A stretch of DNA of 64,000 nucleotides from Adineta ricciae (Eukaryota; Rotifera; Eurotatoria; Adinetida; Adinetidae), in assembly GCA_905250025.1 (NCBI GenBank), contig CAJNOJ010000069.1, forward strand, positions 370,751 through 434,750, read 5' to 3'. The position numbers were made by a program, and so were the translations under genes. The notes beneath the pieces were generated by a model that saw only the letters and a list, made by a program, of their open reading frames with translations, did no database searches and was not told the DNA's origin. The first letter of the stretch is position 1; the number at the start of each line of letters is the position of its first letter. Positions 14,986-27,057 of the stretch are shown piece by piece.

Positions 14986-15257
14986 GCCGATTAGAACCAA
15001 ATGAACATGACAAAAAGTTTTTCGATCATCTGTTGCCGCACAACGAGAATGGGAATGAAGTCTCTTACTTATTCGTCAATATTTATTGTTGATTTTACAG
15101 AATGAAGAAAAAAAACATCGTATCATGAGATATTCTACTATCGATAGATGTCACTCGATGTCGAACATCGATAATTGACTGAGAGATTGAACAGAAAACA
15201 AAAATAAGATCCAGTTCAAAGTAAAGTTGTATTTATAAATAATCCTGAAGTTGGTTT

Positions 15258-18242
15258 TTACGATCCTGGCGATATTAATATAGTTGAGCCTGATGCTCTA
15301 CCCAGAAGAAACGTCGAAATATCCAAAAATGATGGTCGTCGTAGAGCATCGAGTTGCCAACATTCACACATCATATCATAGATTTCTTTGGAGCATAGTT
15401 CTGGTTTGGGTAGATGAAGGTAGGTTGCATTCGACAGTAGCGACATTTGGGTTTGAAAAAGAGAAGCGAATTGTTGTACTAATTGTTCATTTGTTAATGA
15501 GTGGTGCGGACGTTGACGTGCATAGGTGAATAATTCGTAAAGTGTGACACCAAACGACCAAACATCGGATTTCAGTGAGAATTCGTTCAAGAAGAGACAC
15601 TCCGGTGCAATCCATCGTATTGGAATACGTGATTGATGCAATCCAATTTGTGCATAATCGTTTGAATACTCCGACTTGATCATCGCGATATCTGTCAGAC
15701 GTAATTGATGGTTTAATGGTGAGATGAGACAATTTCGTGTTGCTAAATCTCGATGAATGATCTGAAGAGATGATAAATATTTCATTCCAGCTGCAATCTG
15801 ACAGGCTAATGAAAGTAAGAAACTCGATGCCGAACAATTATCCAATGGTATCGATTGTTGACGAAGATACTGGTATAGATCAAGTGGATAATATTCAAAT
15901 ATCGCCATCATCTTCTGTGAATTTGAAATACCTAGAAGAGCACATCCATTTGGATTCTTCAATGTTGAGAGCAATTCAATTTCTTTTGCAAACGATGCTC
16001 TGAAATACAGACGAAAATGAGAATATTTTTCATAATGAAATAAAATACAAGGTACTTTTTATCTTCAGCAACATTATCGTTTAGCACTTTTATCACTACC
16101 GTTCGTTTTTCACTATCAGTATCATTGCTCATTTCAGCGATATGAATACTTCCAAATAGTCCGTCTCCAATTTTCTCAATGAAAACTAATTGATCACTAG
16201 TGATTTCCTGCATTGACATCTGGTGATTTTCTCCCATGGAATTCATTTGAATCATTAAACTATTGCCACATGTCGCTTCAATCGATGAAATGTCTTGAAC
16301 AACAGGAGGAAAAACTTGTTGACATGCGGTTGCATACGAATGTTCTTGCTGTTGATGTAAACAACAATATGAGGTTGGTTTTAATGTCGGACATGGATTT
16401 AGTGCTGATGCTCGTAGCAAACGAGGAGTATAGATATGATGTGCAGGAGAAAATGTCGAATAGAAATTCATATCGGGTACTGCATAATCACGGTCATCAC
16501 CTGAGTTTGTAATCGGTGCGTTCAAATCGTAAAATTCACGAACAGGTAATGTCGGATAGGTATAACATGATGAATTACTACCTGGCTTTTCCGTCAATCT
16601 AAACGAAAGAAAATGAAAGACATGAGGGTGTAAGGGTGATGTTTTACTTTTGAAATCGTAGTTTTCTCTTTCGTCGAATAATCCATAGTAATGAGACAAA
16701 TAGTAAAAGACCAATAGCAATTAGTGCACCAGTCAGAAATGCCAAGTACAATTCAACAGTGATCACTGTTGGAATATTCATTTTCGAATTGACTGGTGTT
16801 GCGGTAGATGCTATTCTCGTTTGTTGAGTATTTCTTTGATATTTATGCAAGTCTTTTTCGCTGGTAAGCGTTTTTGGGAGAGACTGTTGTTTCAAGTCAG
16901 CCTTCTTTTCGCTTTTCGGATCATAAATCTGTGAATCGAATGTAATTTCACTAATCAGTAACCATTTGGAATCAAAGTATAAATCTAATCGAACAAATCT
17001 GCCAATTTGATTATTCAATTCAATTAAGATCGGACGAGCGATTTCGAATATATCATCACGATTATGCTGATAAATAACTGAATTTGAATAAGTTTTCTCT
17101 TCATTGTCAATCGAGAACGAAACAATAGCCTTTCGAAATATCAAGATTTCCTTCGAAAATAAATTATTCGTATGGATTGTCATTCGATTGATTTGTCGAA
17201 CGGTATCGAATTGAAATTTGATTCGGATGAAATTACTTGTTGTGTCATTCGACCAACCAATCCAAGGTTGACGACCATCAATCACTGATATGTCCTCGGT
17301 ACCAGTGATACCATCCGATAATTTACCGAGACCATTGATTAACATTTTCTTCGAACGAAGATATTTTCCATCGTAAGTGTCATCACCAAACGAATTTACA
17401 TCTGTGCGGCCTTGTGGCATGGCGTATGAAACGATACCATCAGAAAATAAACAACCATAACTAAAATTCATGGGAAAAATGCGATGGAAAGGTAACATCG
17501 AGGTTTGTTTAGCTTACACTTCAACACGCATGCATACAGTTCGACTTTGTTTACTAACAGGATAAAAACGAAGACGTTTGGCTACAATTGGCGGATCTGA
17601 ATAAACAGTTTTATAATCGCAAACATCATAATTGAAAGAAGTGTTTACCTAGCTGTCGAATTTCTCCCATATAAGTGTTTTGATTGGCGCGTATCCACGT
17701 TGAATTCTTCTGTTCACCTCTAGGTTTATATTCCATCCAAACTGTTTCCTCATTTTTTGTACTATCCATTCGCGTGTACATTAAAATATAATAATCAGCA
17801 TATTCTTTTCCTTGACCGTTATTAAAACGACCTTGCGTTTCGACTTGTGTCAAATAGGTTAAATTGTCGAAATCGATCTCTAACCATTCGCTTGATATAG
17901 ATGTTACTTGATTCATTGGACACCATGCGCCTCCATACTGTTCAGTTCGAGCTCTGGAAAATAATCTATTGAACAGATCTATTCAGCAAAACATCAGCTA
18001 CCTACCGACTAGCCTTTGGTCCAACGGTGTTTACATCGTAACTACTCGATACTGAAATAGCCGAATCAGGAATGGAGCCCGATTGCATTCCCAATGCCGT
18101 TTGGCACGTTGATAGTTTCTCTATGACAGAATGCTAGATTTCAAATACAAAATCTTGTCATAATCTTACTTAATTCCAGTGAATGAATTACTTGGACCAA
18201 TACTATAGCGTATATGAATACTTTGAACATGTTTCTAATCAT
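15258..18242 (-). CDS. Discoidin domain receptor tyrosine kinase (DDR1/DDR2-like) with DIA in place of DFG
   Basis: Collagen-receptor-type tyrosine kinase of the plasma membrane. Exon 1 (ATG at 18242) encodes a signal peptide (MFKVFIYAIVLVQVIHS). The discoidin domain follows (CQTALGMQSGSIPDSAISVSS; GGAWCP-, YLTQVETQGRF- and GQGKEYADYYI-like blocks). Next is the discoidin-like domain (GRTDVNSFGDDTYDG, LGKLSDGITG, IGWSND). A transmembrane helix lies at about 16770-16690 (TGALIAIGLLLFVSLLWII). The kinase has the glycine loop GDGLFG, VIKVL lysine, KEIELL helix-C Glu, HRDLATRN, PIRWIAPEC and SDVWSFGVTLYE. The metal-binding motif reads TDIA, not ADFG: Asp is kept and Phe-Gly are replaced. The juxtamembrane segment is shorter than in vertebrate DDRs. 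Activity is uncertain because of the altered motif. Confidence 0.9.
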
Positions 18243-20223
18243 CACCAATATATCTGAAAATGTGACAAAGGTTGTATAAAGTTATTCGCAATAGTCAGTA
18301 AACATAAGACATTTATCTTCGATTGCAGCACTACTAGTAACGCAAAGATGTTGTACTTGCATAATGTCTTAATGTGATAACATGACACGACTGCGCAACA
18401 TACATGTCCGTACTCACTTGCTCGAGGGTTAAGTCGCTTCATCTTCTCTTTCTCTCTCTCTCTCTCAATCTCTCGACAAACTAGATCAAAAGAAAGATTG
18501 CTCGATGTTCGGCAATAAAACAACGATGTTTTAATTAGGAAACATGAAACAAGAACAAATCCATATATGCATTTATCAAGCAGGGTAATAACAGTAAGTG
18601 TCTATTGTTTCAATGTACAAAAGCCTAATAGTTCACGATTGAACTAATATAGTGTTATTATTAATGGTTGAACGCTTGTCAGGCAAAAGTCACGTCCGTT
18701 TCAATAACGAGTCTATCATCTCTGTCGATCGAATCAAAAATATTTACATAAAATCTCAAAATGATTATCACTTCGATCTCGTCATAGTGTTAAACCGATC
18801 AAATGTATGAAGACAGTCTACACATCAGTGATGATGACATTTGATCAAGAAAGACAAGCGTATTTCTTATGCTTGATTAATGAGATGCAATCTATAATTC
18901 AAAATCGATAAACAAACCTTTTCGTGAAAGGTATTGTTCAGGTGACGTGCTCAACTTTATAATTAGATAGACACGATTGGGATGACTACTAGAAGAAAAA
19001 GAAAATCTTTACCCGACGTGCGAACAATACCCGACACGGTTGGTGATGGTTGTAAGTCGTACTCGTTGATGAACAGGCGCGCTGGTTGTGCTTATTTTCT
19101 CTTTTCTCTGTCTCTCTCTCTCTCTGCTGTTTTTCTTTTTCTCTGTTCACATCTATATACAATTAGTCGACGATAATCATCATTCAAACGATGACTAAGA
19201 AGCACAGTGGGAGGATAATAACAGCCACGCTCAGAACTACCCGGAAGAGAATGACTTGTGGCATATGAACATGTCGAACAAGAAGCACTAATAATGACTA
19301 TGAGAATAACCTTTTATTAGGAGAGAATAGCAGCTCGTAGCTTTCCCATGATAACCAGCACATGCGTATGTTTAACAAACTAAATTGAATTTTTATCAAT
19401 GAAAGAGAAAGGCAGACCTACTGAGTAAGAGAGAGAGCGAGGGAGACGAAGAAGAGGAAACAACAGAAAATGCCATTTCATTCATCAGGATAGTTCCTTA
19501 GTTCTCTTTAAGATATTAAAAGCAAATTATACTTCGTTTTGTGTCACATTCAATTGTGAAAACTAATGAATAAGGAAAAGACATATATACAATGATGTAA
19601 CAACATATTATCTTCTTTTCTAAAGATTCACACAGATGTTCACTGCACCTGATTACTAACGAATGCAAAATGTAAGCTGAATCTTTCTTTCCTCTCTTCT
19701 TATCATTAAATAATCGCAAAAAAAAGCATATGACACTGACGTAATGATTTGAACGAATAACTTGCGCTTTGAGACTGGTGAATTGAGCGGAATAATGTAG
19801 TCAGCTGTTACTTCGACTGTATAGACTATACAAATATCGAGGAATTATTCCGGCTCTCTCTACCAATGTAGACTACTCAAGTACATAAATCGAGTGATCA
19901 TTCTCACCGTTATTCATTGTTAAGAGTGCCACTCTGATGACGATACTCAGTTGGTTGATTAAAAATAAAAACGAGCTTGTATGGTCAATAGACATACACA
20001 ATGTACGAACAAGTACACACATATCACGCTTGATGAACAAAGCACATCGTCGAATGCAATTAGATGTTAATATGTAGGACACAGACAATCATACATACAT
20101 ATCAATTCAAGGAAAAACAATCAACTCACGACCTTTTCTCATCATGTACATTCACACATATCTCTCTTACCCATTCTTTATTGGAAATTTTCTGAACATG
20201 ATGGAATTCAGTTACAATTTGCA
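18243..20223. other. Gene-free interval upstream of DDR, ending at an N
   Basis: About 2 kb with no convincing coding exon. It presumably contains the DDR promoter and 5' UTR. A (TC)n tract lies at about 18451-18466 and another pyrimidine-rich run near 19110-19140. The last ~95 nt before the N are open on the minus strand with a GTAAGA donor, but I recognise no protein there. Confidence 0.5.
18451..18466. repeat. (TC)n microsatellite
   Basis: Perfect TC run about 210 nt upstream of the DDR start codon, on the promoter side. Confidence 0.9.
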
Positions 20224-20224
20224 N
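20224..20224. other. Single ambiguous base, probable assembly join
   Basis: An N interrupts the second CCCH finger of CPSF30. Upstream sequence does not continue the protein, while downstream sequence matches it perfectly (DCEFLHEYDM). A contig join is the simplest reading. Confidence 0.7.
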
Positions 20225-21018
20225 ATGATTGTGAATTTCTCCATGAATATGACATGGCCAAAATGCCTGAGTGCTATTTCTTTTCGAAATACGGACAATG
20301 TTTGAATAAAGAATGTGCATTTCTTCATTTGGATCCAGAATCGAAGATACGTGGTATGTTTTAAAACAATGTCTCATTGTGTCATGTCTAGAAGTTCATT
20401 TCTTCTACGTTAGATTGTCCTTGGTATGATCGAGGATTCTGTCGTCATGGGCCGAATTGTAAAAATCGCCACACTCGGAAAGTTCTCTGTCAGAATTATC
20501 TTTGTGGATTTTGTCCTGAGGGACCAAAGTGTACTTTATCACATCCGAGTTTTGAACTACCGAATGCAAACGAGTTTACTCCGGTACAACGTAAAGTGGT
20601 CTTCGTTTGCGATTATTGTCACGAAACAGGACATAAAGCATCATCATGTTTTAAACTACCATACGAAGAACGACAAAAATACCTTAACATGCCATCAAAT
20701 AATTCTCACCCTCAACAACAATATAATCGACCGCCGTATGGTCAAAATCAGAATTACAATCATCAACAAGATGGAGGAGCATCTCACCAGTCTGCAAACC
20801 ATCATGCGACTGATGAGCAACATCCACCAACGATGGGTATGTCACAACCGTTCCAGCACGATGTCACTTGCTTCAAATGCGGTGAAAGAGGGTAAGAAAG
20901 ATCACTTCTTCTCTTACCTTTTAAAACTGTTCTTCTCTTTTCGTTTAGTCATTATGCCAACAAATGTACCAGATCACATGTACCCTTCCTGCGTAATCAG
21001 AATATGCAACGGCGATAG
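20225..21018 (+). CDS. CPSF4: CPSF30 / cleavage and polyadenylation specificity factor subunit 4, 5' part missing
   Basis: RNA-binding subunit of CPSF that recognises the AAUAAA signal in the nucleus. Sequence after the N encodes the end of zinc finger 2 (DCEFLHEYDM). Finger 3 follows (PECYFFSKYGQCLNKECAFLH), then fingers 4 and 5 (DCPWYDRGFCRHGPNCKNRH; LCQNYLCGFCPEGPKCTLSH). An extra CCHC-like knuckle (CDYCHETGHKASSC) follows. After a Gln/Asn-rich linker comes the C-terminal CCHC knuckle (CFKCGERGHYANKC) and RSHVPFLRNQNMQRR. Introns fall after IR (~20354), within the GERG|H codon (20892-20948), and perhaps elsewhere. AATAAA is at 21225. The vertebrate protein has one C-terminal CCHC knuckle; the additional one here is an insertion. 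The first zinc finger and half of the second are absent from this sequence. Confidence 0.88.
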
Positions 21019-21692
21019 TTTTTTGTATTTGTGTGTGCGTGTCTGTGTCTATGCGAACAATAAAGAAAAAACAAATAGTCTCATTTTCCTTCTATCGAGT
21101 GCGCTAATGGATCGTCTTCCAGAAGCGTTTTCTTCTTCGTTTGTATATTCTCCTAGTCTTTTCTACGCCTCAAATTGAACGGTGAACTATACCAATTGTT
21201 TGTTTTTCTATGTTTTACTAGGCGAATAAATCTCATCGATTAACAATGGCTGAATTCATATTCATAAACAAGATAACAAGCAGATTTTTCGGAGAAACGG
21301 TTGCATACAATCTGTGGTAACTTCGGATCTTTCAAAAGATGTCACCTATAATCGGTCATTATAGGCATGAAATACTTCGTTTTCTATGATTTGACTACTT
21401 GTCAATGTCTTGTAAGTCGGGAAGAACTAGCCACAGAAAAAGAATACGGGTGGTCTTTGTTCTCCTTTGCAGTGTGGGTCCGATCAAAATAAGAAAAAAA
21501 CGAATTTCACATCGTATGTTAAGTAATTATTAGTCAATGAGGAAAGTAAGGCAGATCAGCTGACAAAAGTTTCTGAATAGCAAATGAAGATTTCATCTCT
21601 GCTATTGTAGTATTTATCGAGCTGCTTAAATCGATCCGTTTTGTCATTTTCAGACAAATTTTCTCATTTTTGTATCACATCATTCGACGAAC
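21019..21692. other. Intergenic region CPSF4-GMPPB
   Basis: 3' UTR of CPSF4 with AATAAA at 21225, then the probable GMPPB promoter region. No other feature was seen. Confidence 0.5.
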
Positions 21693-23185
21693 ATGAGAGC
21701 ACTTATTCTTGTTGGTGGTTATGGTACCCGTTTGCGGCCATTAACATTGACAAAACCGAAGCCATTAGTAGAATTTTGTAATAAACCAATGGTTTTACAT
21801 CAAATTGAAGCTCTAGCTCAAGTATATACTCCATTGTTTCACTCAATTATTTATAGAAATCGAGTATTCGTCTGTTTAGGTTGGTGTAACCCATGTCATT
21901 CTGGCGGTTAGCTATCTCTCGGACATGCTTCAACGAGAAATGGAAGTCGAAGCAAAACGTTTGAATATTAAAATAACTCTTTCTCAAGAAGCAGAACCAT
22001 TAGGGACAGGTCAGATAATCGTTCACATCTCTTCGTTGTAAATTGTAATTTATTCATGCTATTTAGCTGGCCCATTGGCGTTAGCACGTGATCATCTTCA
22101 GGGCGACAATGATCCATTTTTTGTTCTCAATTCTGATGTGATTTGCGAATTTCCATTTGAAGATATGATTAAATTTCATAAGAATCATCAAGCCGAAGGT
22201 ACTATCTGTGTATGTAGCCTACTTTTGAGTACAACGACCATCTAAAATGATTTTCTGTTGACATTGTTTAGGTAACGAAAGTAGATGAACCATCCAAATA
22301 TGGTGTTGTGGTCTACGAACAGACCACTGGTAGGATTGAGCGTTTCGTGGAAAAGCCACGTGAATATGTTTCGAATAAAATCAATGCTGGTTTATATATT
22401 TTCAATTCGACGATTCTCGATCGAATCGAAGTGAGACTAATATACAATGATCTGATGCGATGATCATTTAAAAAATCTTTAGTTACGACCAACATCGATT
22501 GAAAAGGAAATATTTCCAGCGATGGCAACAGACAAACAGCTGTATGCGTTTGAATTGAAAGGTAAATAGTTGAAGTTTTCCTTTGATCTCGAGTAACAAG
22601 AACGCAGTAAACATATATTTTATTCATTCATTTACAGGTTTCTGGATGGATGTAGGTCAACCCAAAGATTATTTAACTGGTATAGGTTTATATCTAAATC
22701 ACGTTCGTCGTTCTCAACCGGAACGATTATCACGCGAGAACGGAATTGTTGGCAATGTGTTATTGGTAAAGTTCGCATTGATTTTAACATTCAGCAATCT
22801 CAACATGATTCTCTCATTAGGACCCAACTGCAAAGATCGGCGAACGATGCCGTATCGGGCCAAATGTAGTTGTTGGCCCTCGAGTTATCATTCAAGATGG
22901 TGTATGTCTGAAAAACTGCACTATTCTCGCCGACTCATTGGTTAAAAGTCATACATGGATCGCTAATTGTATCATTGGCTGGAGATGCACAATTGGACAA
23001 TGGGTAAAATTGTTTCGAGATCGATAATTTCAGAATCGTATGACTCATTTCAGGTTCGAATGGAAAATACCACCGTCCTCGGTCTGGATGTTTCCGTGCA
23101 AGATGAATTATTCATCAATGGTGGGGTTATTTTACCACATAAAGCCATTACAGAAAGTGTTACAGAACCGAAAATTCTTATTTAA
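21693..23185 (+). CDS. GMPPB: Mannose-1-phosphate guanylyltransferase beta
   Basis: Makes GDP-mannose from mannose-1-phosphate and GTP, in the cytosol, feeding N-glycosylation, O-mannosylation and GPI anchors. Eight exons: 21693-21821, 21880-22009, 22067-22209, 22272-22430, 22483-22561, 22638-22765, 22821-23003, 23054-23185. The protein begins [20 protein letters not shown], the nucleotide-binding [11 protein letters not shown] signature. Further conserved blocks are [53 protein letters not shown], and a left-handed beta-helix C-terminus ([32 protein letters not shown]). It ends EPKILI, close to the vertebrate ending. Length of about 360 residues matches the family. All splice sites are GT-AG. 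Nothing is missing. Confidence 0.95.
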
Positions 23186-24456
23186 CTTCGTTTCACAGCA
23201 ATACTCATATTTCCTGACATGTTTCTTCGGTGTCTGTGAATCTTTCTTCTTTTAACATATTTTTTAATCAAATTTCACTTACAAACACGTTATTGAATGA
23301 GTCGAACTGAATTCATCTTTCCTATGTGATGACGGATATACTCGACTGGCACTAGGTGCTCTTTTCAAATATCATTCCAAGCTTCTCCATGTCTAAAACA
23401 AATAAACATTCATTATACAAAACGTCTAGAAACTCAACTTGCGAGGATTATTGTTGAAAGAAGTGTTTGGGCAATGAAATGACGCTTTCCTTTCTTTCTT
23501 TCTTCTAGCCAAGAATCGCATCTTTTACGTATAAAAACATGCAGTTATGTATACAATCTCGAAAAAGAAACAACGAGAGGGGACAAACGTACTAGAGAAA
23601 GATATAGGTAACAGAGAGAGAATGGTTAGAACTATATTGTCCCAAATCCTATTGCTACGAACCAGACAACACACTGAAATACTTTTGACTTATACGAATG
23701 TCAATAGACTGAAATTCAATCGTCGTATTTGAATGCAATAAAAAGGTTTTTCTTGACATGTTGTGCCTTTTAATGTTCTTTCGCTTGTTGTTTTTATCTC
23801 AAAATGTATTCGTATTTCGTGTCTACTTTTTTTTATCTTTGCGTATAAAGCATACATTTGAAGTATGTCTTTTTCTGCGTCATTTCTTTTTAAAACAACT
23901 AAAGACGTGGATGGTTGCTGGCAGACGAAACGTCATACAACATTCGCCGAATCAAAGGTGCTGCGTTTAGTTGTTTATACGCAATGACTTGTGTTTGTAC
24001 AAACGACGATGGACTCAGTCTATCAAGTGACTTACGATCAGGGTTAAATGTAACGAACCGTTAGAGCGGAGAAATCGAGGAGGTCTTTTTCACACCATGT
24101 TATATTTTTGTGAAAAAAACACGCGTAACCAACCAGCGATGATGTGCTTTTTTTTGACTGATTGCGTCTCTGACGTACTTTGAAGAAAATAAGTTACATT
24201 TGTTTTTCGTGATTTTCGTCTTGTTTTTTCTTACACGTGTTACTATGCTGTGATTTCGGATGCATTAGTGAATTTGGTAAAAATGTCATGTATTACACAT
24301 ATTTAATAGTATTCTAGAATAACTTTTAAAGCCGACAGACGTCGAGTCCCGTGGATAGTGTAAAGATAGACCAGTCACATACAAAACGGCTGCCTTGTCT
24401 TGGTTTATAATTCTTTCAAGAAATTTCTCTTGTGAATAGATTATTTAACATCGATA
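23186..24456. other. Intergenic region GMPPB to TIR-SAM
   Basis: AATAAA for GMPPB is at 23401. The remaining 1 kb has no coding signature that I can support; short open frames lack splice context or homology. Confidence 0.5.
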
Positions 24457-26364
24457 ATGAACGATGAAAATTCTTTGCCAACTCCTCCAAGTTTCGACGT
24501 ATGTTTCCGTCTATGAACAACTTGAAATGATATGTATTGTTCTTTTAGCAACAATTTGATCTATTACCTGAAGAATCTCCCTTCGAACCAGCTGATCTAC
24601 AGTCGAATGTAAACGATAATTATCCATCGAACAATCATGTTTGTATGTATAGACGTCTACTTGGATTTTTCTGATCATTTCTATTTAGATGAAACTGATT
24701 CAGATAGCCATGATGAACGTCCAACTGAAGCTACTGACGATGGTATGATGTTCATTTCATTAGAATTTCTTCATATCTGTGTAATCATTGTTTCAGGAAA
24801 TCTTCCAGATCAACCTCAAGTCGATCCAGATGAACGTAGTATACAAAGTTCGTTGACTTTTTGTTTTTTGTCGGTATTCGAGAAAGTTGATTTAATTTAG
24901 TCTCATTTCATCATGAACCTTCGCCAGATCCTGATGGCGATATTTGTTCGCCGGTAGATGAAACTGCTCCACATGAAGAAAATCTTTCCAGTGATGTTGT
25001 CGATTTTGACAGTATTTGTGATACGAAACCAAATGAACCATCTCCTGTTCTCTGTAAACAAAGTTTATGCGAACCGTGTACAATTGAAAAAGATGGTAAG
25101 AGGAAATCTTATCGGAATTGTTCGTAAAACAAATTCAATTTAATAGATATCACAATTATCAAAGAATCATTAACGACTACGACAACAACAACACTGACAA
25201 CGAAATACAACGATCCAAAGAAAGATAGTAACGATCTCGGACATATTATGATCAGTTACAATCATTCGACTAAGCTTGTATGCTCCAGAATTGCAAAAGC
25301 ATTGAAAGTATGAGCGCACGATTTAACCAGTCACATTTATTTATATTTACATGTCGACATGCTTGTATAGGATAGAAACTATTCAGTTTGGATCGATCAA
25401 GACAATATCTCCGGAGATATTTTAACTTCCATGGCATCTGCCGTTGAAAATGCATTTGTTGTTTTGATGGCCATCAACGAGCAGTATTTTAAAAGTCGAT
25501 ACTGCCGGCTAGGTTTGACATCAAAGTCTACTGTTATCATAAGATTAATCCTTTTATTCGTTTTTGTAGAAGCTGAGTATTCACTCGAACGCAATAAAGC
25601 ATCGATCCCAATGTTGATGCAACGGGACTATATCCAGTTGTATAGATATTTGATCATCTATAATTGAGAAGAACAATCAAGTGTTGTACATAAGTGATGA
25701 GATAGAATTTGAATGAGTACAAAAGCGAATGGGTGGCTTGGAATCATCAATGGTTCGAAGCTTCATATTGACTTTAGTCAATTACAGTTCGACCAAGCAT
25801 TTGACTTACTTGTACGTGAAATCGAAAACATCCGAGTATCACTGGGAGCAGATGGAGATTATCAAACTAGCAATTGTAATATTTCATATTTGAAGTTATC
25901 CATTGATTATTTGTCGATTTTGTTCTTAGTTTCAACAACTACGTCGTGCAATTCTACCCGAGCGATGACAACAATGAGCAGTTCTTGGTTGCAATACCAA
26001 GATGTCAATGACTGGAATACTTATGATGTTGTTGAATGGTTAAATCGCGAAAAACTTGAAATGTAAGTTCGATGAGTTTCTCATTTTCTAACTGAATTCT
26101 TTCTAATAGGTTCGAAGATGTTCTAAGGCTTTTCACCGGAGCGACACTGTGGCAATTGTACAAAATCAAATTTGATGTAAATATCTTACAGATTTATCTT
26201 ATTGCCATATGAGGATGACTTTTCTTTTTCAGTCCCCATCCGATTATTATCGAACAGTTGAATCGTTACTTGCTCCAACAGTTCCACTTCGTGTATTCTA
26301 CATACTAACATTTCATGGGGCAATCGAGTCACTTTTTTCATCATTCAGTCAGCGAAAGCATTAA
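24457..26364 (+). CDS. TIR domain - SAM domain protein
   Basis: Multi-exon gene. Exon 1 is 24457-24498 (MNDENSLPTPPSFD); exons then encode an acidic, low-complexity N-terminus (LPEESPFEPADLQ, DETDSDSHDERPTEA, a Thr run). The TIR domain occupies about 25230-25860. Its blocks are HIMISYNHSTKLVCSRIAKA, YSVWIDQDNISGDILTSMA, VVLMAINEQYFKSRYCRLEA, EYSLERNKASIPMLMQ and GWLGIINGSKLHIDF. Glu in YCRLEAEY sits where SARM1-type TIR NADases have their catalytic Glu. The C-terminal SAM-like domain lies at about 26005-26270 (YDVVEWLNREKLEMFEDVL, FTGATLWQLYKIKF). Introns near 25640-25730 are ambiguous. AATAAA is at 26388. Likely an intracellular signalling or NAD-consuming protein; activity is inferred only. 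Confidence 0.85.
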
Positions 26365-27057
26365 TTATGACTTATTTCGTGTCGTGTAATAAAGATATAT
26401 AAAACCCCGTGATAAAATACTTCAACTTGTCATGTATCAATGTATATCCGAACGTTACTTCGTCGTATTGCTCATGTATTTTTATTCACTTTGTTATTTC
26501 ATTATTTTCTTCGTCTTTAAATTATTATCGGCGAGACTATCCGATCAATATGTGTCTATAGTTTATTGAATAAATGACGCATGAAAAAAAAACAAGAATT
26601 GCATATGTCATGACGCATATTGTAAAAGCATTACCCCCGTACGTTTGTTTTTTTCTCTATCCTACATAGAGGCACTAGCCCCTTTTTTTCACTAACAGCG
26701 ACATTCGCACACGTCGACGACGATGCGTAGAGGTTAGCAACGAGAGAGGAATGTTTTTTTCTTTTCTTTTTTTGTGCTGCATCGATTTTGTTTGCTTACA
26801 AAAAAGAGGGAGAACGATAGTTAATATGGTAAGGCAAAAAAAGGGTTAGCAAATAGAAAAAAATGTTTCATCAGTTGTTGTTTTTTTTTCGATGTAAGCG
26901 GAGCGGGGCGAAGTTATTTTTTACATTATACTCGTTGCAATGTATAAGTTAGATTATCGTTTGTTTTCCGGCCATCGATGTGATTAGCCATTTACAGACA
27001 ATCGATTGAATTGTTCTAGATCTTATTGATTAATTCATCTTTTGTTTTGTGCTAAAT
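26365..27057. other. Intergenic region TIR-SAM to Rel gene 1
   Basis: 3' UTR of the TIR-SAM gene (AATAAA at 26388) and upstream region of Rel gene 1, with several T-runs between 26640 and 26900. I looked for paired kappaB-like GGGRNNYYCC sites and saw none that I would defend. Confidence 0.45.

Noticed and set aside
18982..19176. Plus-strand 64-codon frame ending in a poly-Ser/Leu stretch
   Set aside because: The tail is the translation of a TC microsatellite; no homology is recognisable.
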